From Hemileia vastatrix (lineage: Eukaryota; Basidiomycota; Pucciniomycetes; Pucciniales; Zaghouaniaceae): a DNA stretch of 64,000 nt. The notes under the pieces are model-generated. The model saw only the letters and a program-made list of their open reading frames with translations. It did no database searches and was not told the origin of the DNA. The translations under genes were made by a program, and so were the position numbers. Below, in pieces: positions 1-10,578 of the stretch. The DNA is taken from the NCBI GenBank assembly GCA_030280995.1, contig JASXTE010000012.1:6581001-6645000 (forward strand), written 5' to 3'. Positions within the stretch are counted from its first letter, which is position 1. Each line of letters begins with the position of its first letter.

Positions 1-1080
1 CAAGTTGTGAATTGGAAAAGCAAGAAAATTAAAAAAAAGAATTCATTATGGAATGTTTAAAAAATGGCTAATCATATGAGAACATTTAAAAATTACTTGA
101 ATTTTTTAATTTATTGATTGTTTTTTTTGGTAATGGTTGGGTTATATTTGGGATGAAAATATTTTTTTGCTGATTATACTCATTTTTCCCCCTTTCTGTA
201 ACTTCAAATTGCATATTTGTGATGGTCATTTTGCATTTTTCATGAAAATATCAGGTTTACTGACCTCATTTTTATGACCTCTATTCATAATTTAAAATCA
301 CATATTTTCCCCTATTGCATAATTTTTCATTCAATCACTCTCCCTATGTCTCAAAAAATTATCATTCCCTTCATTTTCAGTTTCTGAAATCCCTCAAATC
401 CATTTTTTGGTATTTTTTAAAGTTTTTTGGCCTTTATTGGAATTTTGAGGTGTTTATTGGAATTGTTTGTGATTGTTTAGCAGAATTTATTGTTGATTTT
501 GGTACTGTTTTTTAGTGCTTTTTGGTGAAATATTTTATGATAGTTTAGCAGAATTTATTTCTGATTTTGATGGAATTGTTGCTATCATTTAGTAGTGTTT
601 ATTGGAATTTTTTTAATTTTTAACTATGCTTATTGGCTTTTTTAGTGTTGTTTTTTAGTGTTTTTTGTGGAATTTTTCACTATTGTTTAGTGACAGTTTT
701 CACTATTTTTTGGTGTTGTTTTTTGTAACTTTTGAGTGTTATTTATTGGTGTTTTGGATTTGTTTTTTAGCATTTTTTGATATTGTTTAGAAGAATTTTT
801 TAGTGTTTTGGGTTGCATTTTTCATTATTATTTAGTAGCATTTTTTTCCTATTTTTAGTGGTGTTTTTTAGCATTTTTTTTAGCATTTTTAGAATTTTTG
901 GAAGAGGTTTTTGTAATTATTTAGCCAAATTTATTGGTGTTTTTGTGGTATTTTTTAGAAATTTTTGGTGGCATTTTAAAGTGTTTTTTTGACAGACTAT
1001 TTGAATTTTTTTTCGTCCTTTTTGTAATTTTTGAAGGCTTTAATGGTGTTTATTTGGCTTTATAGGATGAAATAAAATTA
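1..1080. repeat. T-rich low-complexity tract with degenerate repeats
   Basis: The first kilobase is very rich in T on the plus strand. From about 400 to 1,030 it is made of loosely repeated phrases such as TTTTTAGTGTTTTT, TTTAGCAGAATTTATT and TATTGGAATTTTT, without a fixed period. It looks like a decayed simple or minisatellite repeat. I see no gene in it; the 66-codon frame at 315-515 is a by-product of the T-rich composition. Confidence 0.55.
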
Positions 1081-1249
1081 ATAAAGATGGATACAGCTAC
1101 TCATCATTATCTTCTCTAACTTCACTCTCTTCCTCATCAATTTCTTCACTATCTTCAGTCTCATCTTCAATCAATCAATCAAAAAAATTAAAAATTTAGA
1201 AAAAAATTTGAAAGAAAGAAAAAAATATTGTGAAGCTTTCTTTGTTCAC

Positions 1250-2047
1250 ATAAATGGTTTCAATTTTTCAAAACTAGTATTTTTAATATAATAAAATATC
1301 CTAAAAATGTTCCAGAAAATATCAAAGTATTACCAAACAATGATGGTGATCAAGTTATAGCAGTTGACATTAATGGCTTAAAACCTCAATTTACTTTACA
1401 GGTTTATTTTTTTAATGGAGCTCAAGATAAAACTTTTAATTGATTTTATGTCTTATCTCTACTTTATGTCAAATGGCTTTTTTTAGGAAACATTTAACTA
1501 ATAAAAGCAAGCATGAAGAGATTATGATTGGCCTTGGATGAAGACCAGGATATGAGAAAGTAATTTATTTTGGTATATTTAATTATTTTTAATTAAATTT
1601 CTTCATTATCATTCTTATTTTAGTAAATTTTTTAGGCATACATTCTTTGATTAGACATATTACTTCTGAAGAAATGAAAGAAGATTTGAAAAGGTGGAAT
1701 GATTTGGGCTCTTTTAATTCTTTTTTTGGTGATTTGTTTGAGGAAATCATATTTTTTTGCTTTTTGAACTAATGATGAACTGGAAATAAAAATGGGGGTA
1801 CCTAGTTGGTCAGATGTTGAATGGATCATTTTGGATGAAATTATATCTTTTCTTCTAATGTTATTATTACTTATTTAAGATTTCATAATATGATTCAAAT
1901 AGACAGCAATGACTGAAATTCCATTACCTTTGGTCTCTTCTCTTACATCAGCCCTATTACAGGTCTTACAATTCTATCTCCAAATTTAGTTAAAGGACAT
2001 GGTTCATATTTTCCAGATCACAAATGTATGATAAAATTTGGTTTACG
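1250..2047 (+). pseudogene. Decayed multi-exon gene fragment, unrecognised
   Basis: Several protein-like stretches lie on the plus strand but in broken frames. One at 1,340-1,400 (VIAVDINGLKPQFTLQ) is followed by an intron-like GT...AG segment of about 85 nt. A second at about 1,637-1,855 includes LIRHITSEEMKEDLKRWND and, after a stop or frame change near 1,770, PSWSDVEWIILDEI. A third near 1,950-2,045 includes LVKGHGSYFPDHKCMIKFG. They are cut off at 2,047 by Gypsy-1. I do not recognise the family. It could be a host gene or another transposon gene; a proteome search with these three segments would decide. Confidence 0.35.
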
Positions 2048-3096
2048 TGTCACAGGAAAACCTATGCACAAGGTCAAGGATGATCCCAAATTAAGTGAGA
2101 TAAAAGGATGAGGGAAATTACAACTTTGAAGAACAGAGGATTACTTTGAGGAATTGATTAAAAAATAGAACTGAGTTAACTAAGATGGTTCCTAATATTC
2201 TTCAAGTAATACACTACGCAATATAGGGGGTGGACTTGCTAGCAAGTCCTCAACCTGAACTCAGATGGAACTCAGATGGAACTCAGACTGAACTCATACT
2301 GAACCCATACTGAACTCTACTTGAACACCCACCTAAAACTGTTCTTCTGAGTGGTGTTCATTCCTGATTGTATGGCTCCTTTATCAATAGCTCAATGTGT
2401 GTTCAATCTATGGTGAGTTTGGGTCCAAGGTTGCGGACTTGCTAGCAAGTCCGCCCCCCATATTGTGTGGTGATAATTAATGTATAATGTAGGGACACTA
2501 ACTATTATGTTGAATCTCATAAAGGGCTGCAACTTAACAATCAATGGGAAGATTTAAGTATTTAGGATTTTAATAAAATTGATCATTGAGAGAGAGAAGG
2601 ACAAATATAAAAATAGCCTAATAAGAATCTAACTACTATCACAATAATATTTTATAATTTAATTCTAGAGAAAGTTGAACCAAAGTAACCCCCTTTAAAT
2701 ATCCTATTCCTCCTTGCACTGACCCATTAATAACCCAGCTACCATATACCCACAGACCCATTTAATTCACTAGAATTCCTATCAATCATCTAACTTTATA
2801 TCCCTTCTATCCTGTTCCTTCTATCACAGACCTCCTAATTTACCCTCAGCCCCACAATTACCCCTTTTTGAATATTGCCTTGACTTTAGCCCTAGAGCGC
2901 CCGTAAATTGCTTATGTTTGAAAAGTATAAGCGTATTTAAATTAAGGATACTTTACAGTTTTAATGACACAGCTAATTTGAGAGCACAATTGAATTTAAT
3001 TTTTCCAATATCACGTTTTGTGTATTGCTAGGAGTTAGGCTTGAATAGTGGTGTAATTGAGGTACTTTTTCTTTGAGTGTCATGTGGCATGTGAAA
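2048..3096 (-). repeat. Gypsy-1 3' LTR, carrying a MITE
   Basis: This copy matches 9,795-10,578 throughout once the MITE at 2,213-2,472 and one copy of its 3-bp duplication are removed (about 786 versus 784 bp). Differences between the two LTRs are mostly single bases and many are C/T or G/A changes. At the inner end CATGTGAAA stands where the other LTR has CGCGCAACA, the pattern expected from loss of CpG. No clear polypurine tract is visible next to it. Confidence 0.85.
2213..2472 (+). mobile_element. MITE family 1, copy 1 (CACTA-like, 3-bp TSD)
   Basis: The ends are CACTACGCAATATAGGGGG and the inverse of CACCACACAATATGGGGGG, flanked on both sides by ATA. The paralogous LTR at 9,956-9,958 shows the uninterrupted site with a single ATA, which proves the insertion boundaries. 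A perfect palindrome, GGACTTGCTAGCAAGTCC, lies at 2,232-2,249 and again at 2,435-2,452. The interior holds loose repeats of TGAACTCAGAC type. There is no coding capacity. Confidence 0.92.
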
Positions 3097-3339
3097 GATG
3101 CCCAGGTATAAAAAGAAAACTCTGTTGAGCATGGTAACACTTCATTATTTAACCTTTTACTATCACCTACTTTCATTTTTATATTTTCCAATTTCATCTA
3201 TTTAAATTTTAATGCCTGTACATACCAACCCAACCCCTACATATCCTAACCCTCAAGCTGATGGGGGGCTCCCCACTTGGAAATTTAAGAGTTCCTGTAT
3301 GGCTTGTGTGGCTATGGACTTATTTTTTGTTTAGAGTAT

Positions 3340-4165
3340 GGAGTCTCGAGGTCCTTGCAAGAAGTGCAAGTTTTGTCAATGGTGTTGAGTGGCATGTAAT
3401 GCCTTGGCTCTCAAATATAAAACCAAGCCATTCACCAATACAAAGTTTTGGTCAATCGCCAACTCAAAGGTTGTTTTCAAAGACATATGGGATGTTCCTA
3501 CTACTAGCAACTCGGCAGTGAATGAATTGGAGGGTTTTAGTCAGGAGGAGAGGTTGGAGATAACTGATTGGGCTACAGATGTAGCCTCAGGGAAGCAAAG
3601 GATGATAGAGGACAAAATGGAAAAGGGTGTTGCAGATGCTGCAGAACAAGCAAGGGAGGAAGCCTCCATGTCAAAGAGATGGAAATTAATCATTGAGGAC
3701 AATGATGAAGAGGAGGTAGAGGTGGTGGAGAGAAAACCATTGTTCATTGAGGTTGACCCTGAATTTGAGGTAAGTGTTTTCTTTTTTTTAATTTAAATTT
3801 TTATTACTTTAATGGTAACTGATCTTTTCCCCTTTTTTTATTTTTTTTATTGATTTTATTATTATTATTATTAGGGGGTGGAGACCATGGAGGAGATTCC
3901 CATAGTGTCAAAAATTGGGCCAGTCCCAGAGATTCCTACTGAGATCAAATGGCCAATAGAAAATGATCCACCAAACACCAAGGACGCCAACTTAACAGTT
4001 GAAACCTTGGATCAATTATGGTCCAAGAAGCCACACCATGCTTGTCAAATATCATTCTTTGAGGGTCTATGCAACAAGGTCTGGAAGATTGTGGATTTGG
4101 CATCATATGATATAGCCAAAGAATTGTTGGATATCAGGGAGGTGGTGTTTGCTGGAGGTAATTAA
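3340..4165 (+). pseudogene. Antisense two-exon Cys-rich ORF inside Gypsy-1
   Basis: An ORF runs opposite to Gypsy-1, between its integrase end and its 3' LTR. It starts at ATG 3,340 with a cysteine cluster (PCKKCKFCQWC, then a TGA stop at 3,388-3,390, then VAC). It continues openly to GAG at 3,769. A predicted 105-nt intron (3,770-3,874, GTAAGT...TTAG) joins in phase 0 to a second exon ending with TAA at 4,165. The exon 1 body is acidic and helical (FSQEERLEITDW; EDNDEEEVEVVE); exon 2 contains PHHACQISFFEGLCNKVW. I know of no named family. The arrangement suggests an accessory, possibly zinc-binding, protein carried antisense by this retrotransposon lineage. The single in-frame stop argues that this copy is inactive. 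Confidence 0.5.
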
Positions 4166-4930
4166 GTTTTTGAGAAGAGTCAAAAGGGAATTCAAAAAGA
4201 CATGGAGAAGATGAAGGAATTGATATGAAGAAAATTGAAAGAAAAAATAATTTAGAGAAAAGAAAAAATTAAAATAGAAAAGAGAAGAAATTTTTTTTGT
4301 ATATTGTTTTATTCTTGAATATTGTTTTATTTTGTTTTTTGTTTGTATTTTTTTGGTTTATTATGTAAATAGGAGAAAATAAAGAAAAAAGAAAAATTTG
4401 TGTATTAAGAGAGAAAATTTCAAGAGAAGAAAAGAGAAAAATTTTTAAAAAAGAAAATTTAGAGAGAAGAAAATAAAGGAAATTTAGAATTTAAAGGAGA
4501 TTTGATTTGAGATTTATGGTTTGAGTTTTGAGGAAAACAAAAAAGAAATGAAAATAAAAATAAAAAATTTTTTGAATGTTTGAAAAAAAAAGAAAGAGAA
4601 AAAATGAAAATGAATTTATTTTAATATATGTTTTATTTATTGTGTAATTATATTTTATGATATTTTATTTTATTTTATTTTTATTTTTTATTTTAAAGTT
4701 TTAAATTTAGTTTAACAAAATATACAGAAACTTGAAATTGAAAAGAATAGATAAAAGAATTTAAGTTTCTAATGATTATGAAGTTTTAAGTTTAAAATTG
4801 AAAGATATGTTTAAGATTCTAAGATTTAAGTTTTTTTTTTTGAGAAGAAAAAAAAAGAAAGAAAACAAACAGAGAAATAAAGAAAAAATGAAAGAATTTA
4901 GGGTTTTGGTTTTGAAGTATATTTTAAATG
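4166..4930. other. Purine-rich spacer of Gypsy-1, no gene
   Basis: This A/G-rich, low-complexity stretch (runs of GAAAAAAGAAA and AGAGAAGAAAA) lies between the antisense ORF and the end of the integrase. In element orientation it is pyrimidine-rich 3' untranslated sequence. I see no gene or further structure. Confidence 0.5.
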
Positions 4931-6586
4931 AAAAGATTTGATAAGTTCAGGAGCATTAGAAAGGTTAATGGCTGGTTCCCAGGTTGTTTTATTAGTATCA
5001 TAGAGGTAGCCTTCTCACTCCACAAGGTATTGAAGTTTCCCTTTGTGCCTTCTTGAATCAAGAATCTGGCTTACTTCCCAATCTAGATGATCTTCTACTT
5101 CAACCGGTTCTGGAGGAGGATGGTTCTTTCCCAGGTATATTTCTCAAGCCAGTTCCAAGAGATATATGTGAAAGACAGGATGAATTAATTTCCACTTTGG
5201 AGGTAGCTTGAGTTGAAATGCATTTTTTGAGATTTCAGCATCAATTTCAAATGTACTCAAGCGTTTCTCAGATAGTTTCCTAGATTGTCAAGCTGTTCAA
5301 ATATTTTTTACATCAAGCCATACTTTGTTGCCTGGTTTAAATAGTGGAGCAGATTGTCAATGTTTTTTGGCCTCTTCCTTATACCTTCTATTTGCCACTT
5401 CCAGGTTTGATTGAAGTTTGCCTTGAAGTCTTAAAATTGTTCAAAGATAATGTTCATCAGGATGATTTATTCCTACATGAATATAATTGAATCAAGGATG
5501 TTGTCCATAGATAGTTTCAAAAGGAGATTGTTTTGTCAAAGAATGTGTTGAGTTATTATAAGAAAATTCAGCCAATGGTAACCATATGGTCCAATCATCT
5601 TGTTGATAATTAACATACATTCAAAGATATTGATTGAGGATTTGATTGACTCTTTCTGTTTTCCAATCGGCTTCAGGGTGATAAGTAGTAGAAAGATTCC
5701 TCTTAATATTTAATTGTCAACATAATTGAGTCCAGAAAGTAGAAACAAACAAAGAGCCTCTATCTGAAATAATATCATTGGGTAATCCATGTTTAGAAAA
5801 TACGTGTTATAAAAATAACTTTGCTAAATCCTCTGCTGTCGCAGTAGTAACAGTTTTAATAAAAATAGATATTTTAGAAAATCTATCAGCTATAACTAGT
5901 ATACTATCAAAATTATTTGATGGAGGTAATTGAGGAATGAAATCCATTGAAATTGATTCCCATGATTTACAGAGAATTTGAAGTGGTTGAAGCAACCCAT
6001 AAGTCCTGTTTTGAGGTACCTAGTTCCTATTACATTCATAACAGGCTTTAATATATGCCTTAATATCCCTGGTCATTCCTGGCCAGAAGAAATCCCTTGC
6101 TAATAACTTGTCAGTTTTATCAACGCAAAGATGACCAGCTAATGGAGAATCATGTCTGCTATTGAAAATCCATAATTTTATATCCTTATCATTGGGGATG
6201 ACTATTCTACCTTCAAAGAAAAATAGACCTGATTTGATACTGAATATTTTGGCCCCTTTCCTCAATAGTATTTTGTCTATTACCCCTACACAATAATTAT
6301 CTTTTGATTGAGCTTCTTGAATGTTGGATAGTGTATTTTGAATTGTCTGAGTTCTCATCATATTAAGCTGATGAGTCGGTAACATTAATTTGTTGAAAAT
6401 TGATTTGACATTTGCTGGGTTCTTGTTAGCAAATGCCTCCCCCCTCTCTGGGTAAATGTCATCCCAATGTGACAATATTTTTGGAACTACACAATTCTTC
6501 CTGGGAAAATAGGTAATAGTAAATGAAAATTCAGATAAGAATTCAGCCCATCTAGCTTGACGTGGTGTCAAGACTTTTGAAGACAT
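4930..6586 (-). pseudogene. Gypsy-1 integrase with chromodomain-like end
   Basis: The frame opening at 6,586 begins with the RNase H/integrase linker (TPRQARWAEFLSEF, YPERGEAF). It then shows the integrase zinc-binding HHCC module (HDSPLAGH ... CYECN, 6,020-6,160). The catalytic core follows at 5,995-5,500 in broken frames: SMDFIPQLP with the first Asp, IISDRGSLF with the second, and TERVNQ with the Glu. The C-terminal part, down to about 5,000, contains PGNKVWLDVKNI and HPVFHISL, typical of the SH3-like and chromodomain tail. It would catalyse cDNA insertion. At least five stops or frame changes make it non-functional. Confidence 0.85.
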
Positions 6587-7560
6587 AAAGTATTTTTAAG
6601 CATTATGATCTGTTAAAATTTGAAAATGACTAATAAGGCTGAGAAGAAAAGAACACCATTTTTAAGACAATGAATAATAGTAAGTAACTCTTTATTGTGA
6701 ATTTATTAATTTAATTCTGCTGTGAGAAATTTGTGTGACTCAAAAGAAACAGGTTGAAACAATTTTGTTTCAGGATTGGTATATAACCCCTGCAATAGCA
6801 TAATCACTAGCATCTTTCTTGACAATTGTCAAAGCAGAAGGATCAAAATTTCAAATAATTGGAGCTGTGGTAAACACAGACTTCAATGCTTTGAATTATT
6901 TTTGCGCTGTATCAGTGAAAACAAAGGGAGTATCTTTTCTAAGAAGAGAAGTGAGATTTGTAATAGTTTTAGAGTAATCATTAATAAATCTTCTATAGAA
7001 ATTTGCAAAAACTAAAAACCTTTGTAAGAATTTTACAGCTTTTGGCTCCGTCCATTCCAATATTTTATCAACTTTTCTATCATCCATGAAAAGGCTGTCA
7101 GTGGATAATGTAAAACTTAAAAAATCAATCTAAGGTGGAATTTGCACTTATTGCGCTTTGCATAGAGACAATGCTCTTGAAGACAATTGAGAACCTGTCC
7201 GACATGTTCAATATGTTCCTTGAGGGTCTTTGAAAAAATTAAAATATCATCTAGATAGATGACAAATAATTGTTCAAAAACATCATGAAAGATACCATTG
7301 AAAAAAGTTTGAAAAGTTGAGGGTGCATTACATAACCCAAAAGGCATAAAAAAATATTCAAAACTACTAAACCTAGTGTGAATTTCTGTTAAAGATTCAT
7401 GGCCTTCAGCAATATGTATAAGGTTGTAAGCACCTCTTAAATCAATTTTAGAAAAGAAACTAGCACCACTAAACAAATTAAGGAGTAAAGACATAGGAGG
7501 AAATGGATATGCCTTCTTTTTAGTCACTGCATTGGGTTTTCTATAATCAACGCACAACCT
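6587..7560 (-). pseudogene. Gypsy-1 reverse transcriptase and RNase H
   Basis: The open segment 7,557-7,117 carries reverse transcriptase motifs in order: CVDYRKPNAVT, FFSKIDLRGAYN, FFMPFGLCNAPSTFQ and the catalytic box VIYLDDILIFSKT. The segment 7,087-6,896 continues with the connection domain (FLVFANFYRRFINDYSK), and RNase H remnants follow to about 6,600. It would copy element RNA into DNA in virus-like particles. The active-site YLDD is intact, but frameshifts near 7,110 and 6,890 and several stops break the polyprotein. Confidence 0.88.
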
Positions 7561-7848
7561 AAGACTTCCATCCTTTTTCTTGACAAAAAGAACTGGAGAG
7601 ACGGTTGGGGATTTACTGGCTCAAATGAAACCTTTGGCCACATTCTCTGAAATGTAGTCTCAAAGAACTTGAGATTCATCCTTCAATAGGGAGTAGACAG
7701 AACCTGTCAAAGGTGCTGGACCTACTAAATCTATTTGATGATTGTAAGGTCAATGAGGCGGTAGCTTTTTGGCCTTACAGACTGAAAATACATTGAGGAA
7801 GTTGTGATATACTTCCGGTAGATTTGATTTAATGGCTTCAATATTGAT

Positions 7849-8480
7849 TTAGTCATCCTTTTCATTGTCAAAGGAGTCTGTCAAAGGTAGACCTAAATTT
7901 AGAGAGCAAGAATCTTTTACCTCGAGGATGTTGAAAACCTCTTTGAGTGAAGTAACTGAGCTAGAAAGGTTAGCCAAATTCTCATTTAGAGAAAAATACG
8001 ATGGTTGCAAATTATCTGGTCGAGATATTTCCTCTAGAAGGACAGGGTCAAACAGGTTGTTTAAGTCCCTGTTGACCTGCATTGAAGAATCAGAAATATA
8101 CTTAGAACAAGGGGTGATCAATTCCTCTGACCAATTAATGTCAGGATTCCAGTGCATTAAAAAGTCATGGCCAAGAATGGTATCTTCCATCCTAGGGGCA
8201 TCCAAAACTGTTAATTCCCACTCAAAGGAGGGAAAATTTGGAAATTTGAAAACCCATAAAACTTTCCTACTAACCCATACTTGGGTTCCTCTGATTTGAC
8301 CAAATAAATTGGACTTTTATTGGTATCTACAAATCTCAGCTTAAGTTTTTTAGCACAAGATAAACTGATAAATTAAATTGAATCTCCAGAGTCATTGAGA
8401 CAACTGAAGGGTATGTCCTCCTTAAAAAGAATAAATCTCAAACGGTTAATGGCAACTCCAGTCCTTAAGACATGGAGGTT
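7849..8480 (-). pseudogene. Gypsy-1 aspartic protease region
   Basis: Reading on the minus strand from about 8,470, a retropepsin-like sequence includes the active-site triad in LNDSGDS, then a stop, and LGHDFLMHWNPDINW near 8,150, where Gypsy proteases have GxDFL followed by the pol linker. The 118-codon open part is 8,205-7,849. The protease would cut the Gag-Pol precursor. It is degenerate: the frame is interrupted between the active site and the flap region. Confidence 0.7.
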
Positions 8481-8559
8481 CTGTGCACTGGGAGAAATAA
8501 AATAGTTTGCTTTGCACACAAGTAAACTATCTTCTAGTTTTTTGAATTTGAACTTTTAC

Positions 8560-9697
8560 CTTCCCTTTCCTTCAATTTTTCACAAACTTCCAAATTGTTC
8601 TTACCTCCGCAATACATAAATAACCCATTTTCTGCCTGTCTTTTCCTTTCAGCTTCCTTTAATTCCCCTTTTAGATCCAATACCTTACTGATATAACTAG
8701 GAGTTGAGCCTTAGGGTTTAAAATTTTCCTTTCCCTCATGACTGGGTTTGGACTGAGTTGATTGGGTTGGTCAGGGGTGATTGTTCAAATGAGGCCCATA
8801 TTTTAAGTGTGAACCATAAGATTTTTGCACATGACACCTTAGTTGAAGTAGTACTTGATGTGCGCCGTCGAGTTCAAGGGTCCTATCCATTAAGTCTGTA
8901 ACACTCTCCATTTTACACCCGTGAAGATTCAATTGATCCAGAATCCTTGAAGGGAATCCCTTTTTGAAATGATATTTAAGAGAAGCATCATTCCAACTAA
9001 CTCAAGTTTGTAAAGCCCTGAAATTTGAGATGTACTCAGAAGCTTTTCCATTATTGCTCATTTGAAGGTAATCAAGCTCAATCTCCGCGTTTTCAGTTTC
9101 ATTTGGGTCACCAAACAACGTAAAAAGTTGGTCTTCAAATTTTTACCAATTATTAATGAGTAAGTGAGGTTTTCTCAAGGAAAGCATGAGTATATAAGGT
9201 TAAAACCACCATGACACCTTTCCTGATAAAAAAGAAGAGGCATAAATGATCTTGGAATAATCCATACTAAAGGTTTGAGGGTCATTGTTGAATAGTAGCT
9301 TGCATGTTTGCAAGAAGTGACACAATCTGTTGGGATGTTCTCAATCAAATTTGTCTGGAGATTTCATTGATGGAGTTTTTAATTTAGATCCTTCAGATGA
9401 GCCAGGATTAGTGAGAGTTTTAACCAGGAGTCTCATGAATTCCTTTAAGGAAGCATTTGGGCCAGAACTTGATGATTGGACTGAAGGTCCGGCAGCCGGG
9501 GCTGATAGTGCCTCTTGCATGGTGTCCTCCCCTTTTTCTTCTTTTCCGGAGTCCTTAAAATCATGAGGAATGTCCTCTACAGATTGATTTGAATTTTTTC
9601 ACTCCCTTACATCAAGCGGTTCGAGTGAGTGAGTACCAGAAGCAGGACGTAATGAGGTCAGCCTATCTCTAGCACAAGCTCTAGTTGTAGCGCCCAT
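8560..9697 (-). pseudogene. Gypsy-1 gag
   Basis: The likely start is the ATG at 9,697 (minus), giving MGATTRACARDRL, in the position expected for gag about 95 nt inside the 5' LTR. Reading frames are broken by at least ten stops. Near 8,590 a decayed CCHC zinc knuckle is visible (LFMYCGGKNNLEVC): its first Cys and its His appear substituted. Gag would form the particle and bind RNA. The assignment rests on position, the knuckle remnant and linkage to pol. Confidence 0.7.
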
Positions 9698-9794
9698 GGG
9701 AGGAGGAGTGTGTTAAACAGGCATCATATTAAGATTTAGCACAAGAAAATTATAGTAGTACAAAGAATGAGAACTATGGAGAATTAAATTATAC

Positions 9795-10578
9795 TGTCAC
9801 TGGACAGCCCATGCACAAGGTCAAGGATGATCCCAAAGTAAGTGAGATAAAAGGATGAGGGAAATTACCACTTTGAAGCACAGAGGATTACTTTGAGGAA
9901 GTGATTCAAAGATAGAACTTAGTTAACTAAGATTGTTCCTAATATTCTTCAAGGAATAATTAATGTATAATGTAGGGACACTAACTATTATGTTGAATCT
10001 CACAAAGGGTTGCAACTTAACAATCAATGGGAAGATTTAAGTATTTATGATTTTAATAAAATTGATCATTAAGAGAGAGAAGGACAAATATAAAAATAGC
10101 CTAATAAGAATTTAAATTCTATCACAAATATATTTTATAATTTAATTCTAGAGAAAGTTGAACCAAAGTAACCCCCTTTAAATATCCTATTCCTCCTTGC
10201 ACTGACCCATTAATAACCCAGCTACTATATACCCACAGACACATTTAATTCACTGGAATTCTCATCAATCATCTAAATTTATATCCCTTCTATCCTGTTC
10301 ATTCTATCACAGACCTCATAATTTACCCTCAGCTCCATAATTACTCCTTTTTGAATATTGCCTTGACTTTAGCGCTAGATCCTGTGTAGATTGCTTATGT
10401 TTGAAAATTATAAGCATATTTAAATTAAGATACTTTAAAGTTTGAATAGCACAGCTAATTTGATAACACAATAGAATGTAATTTTTTCAATATAACTTTT
10501 TGTGTATCGCTAGGAGTTAGGCTTGAATAGTGGTGTAATTGAGGTACTTTTGCTTTGAGTGTCATGTGGCGCGCAACA
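9795..10578 (-). repeat. Gypsy-1 5' LTR
   Basis: This is the partner of 2,048-3,096, without the MITE. On the plus strand it starts TGTCACTGGA and ends GCGCAACA, which is TG...CA in element orientation. At 9,956-9,958 it keeps the empty ATA target of the family 1 MITE. Confidence 0.87.

Larger units (their letters stand above)
2048..10578 (-). mobile_element. Gypsy-1, Ty3/Gypsy LTR retrotransposon (degenerate)
   Basis: Two direct repeats (2,048-3,096 and 9,795-10,578) bound minus-strand gag, protease, reverse transcriptase, RNase H and integrase remnants. In element orientation the LTRs begin TGTTGCGCGC (right copy) and end GTGACA. The left LTR contains a 260-bp MITE that is missing from the right LTR. 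Flanks are TTACG on the left and TTAAA on the right, so I cannot demonstrate a clean 5-bp target duplication. Multiple stops and frameshifts mean the element is dead. The integrase linker and overall order match rust-fungal Gypsy elements. Confidence 0.88.

Noticed and set aside
7865..8299. 144-codon plus-strand ORF
   Set aside because: Antisense shadow of the Gypsy-1 protease region.
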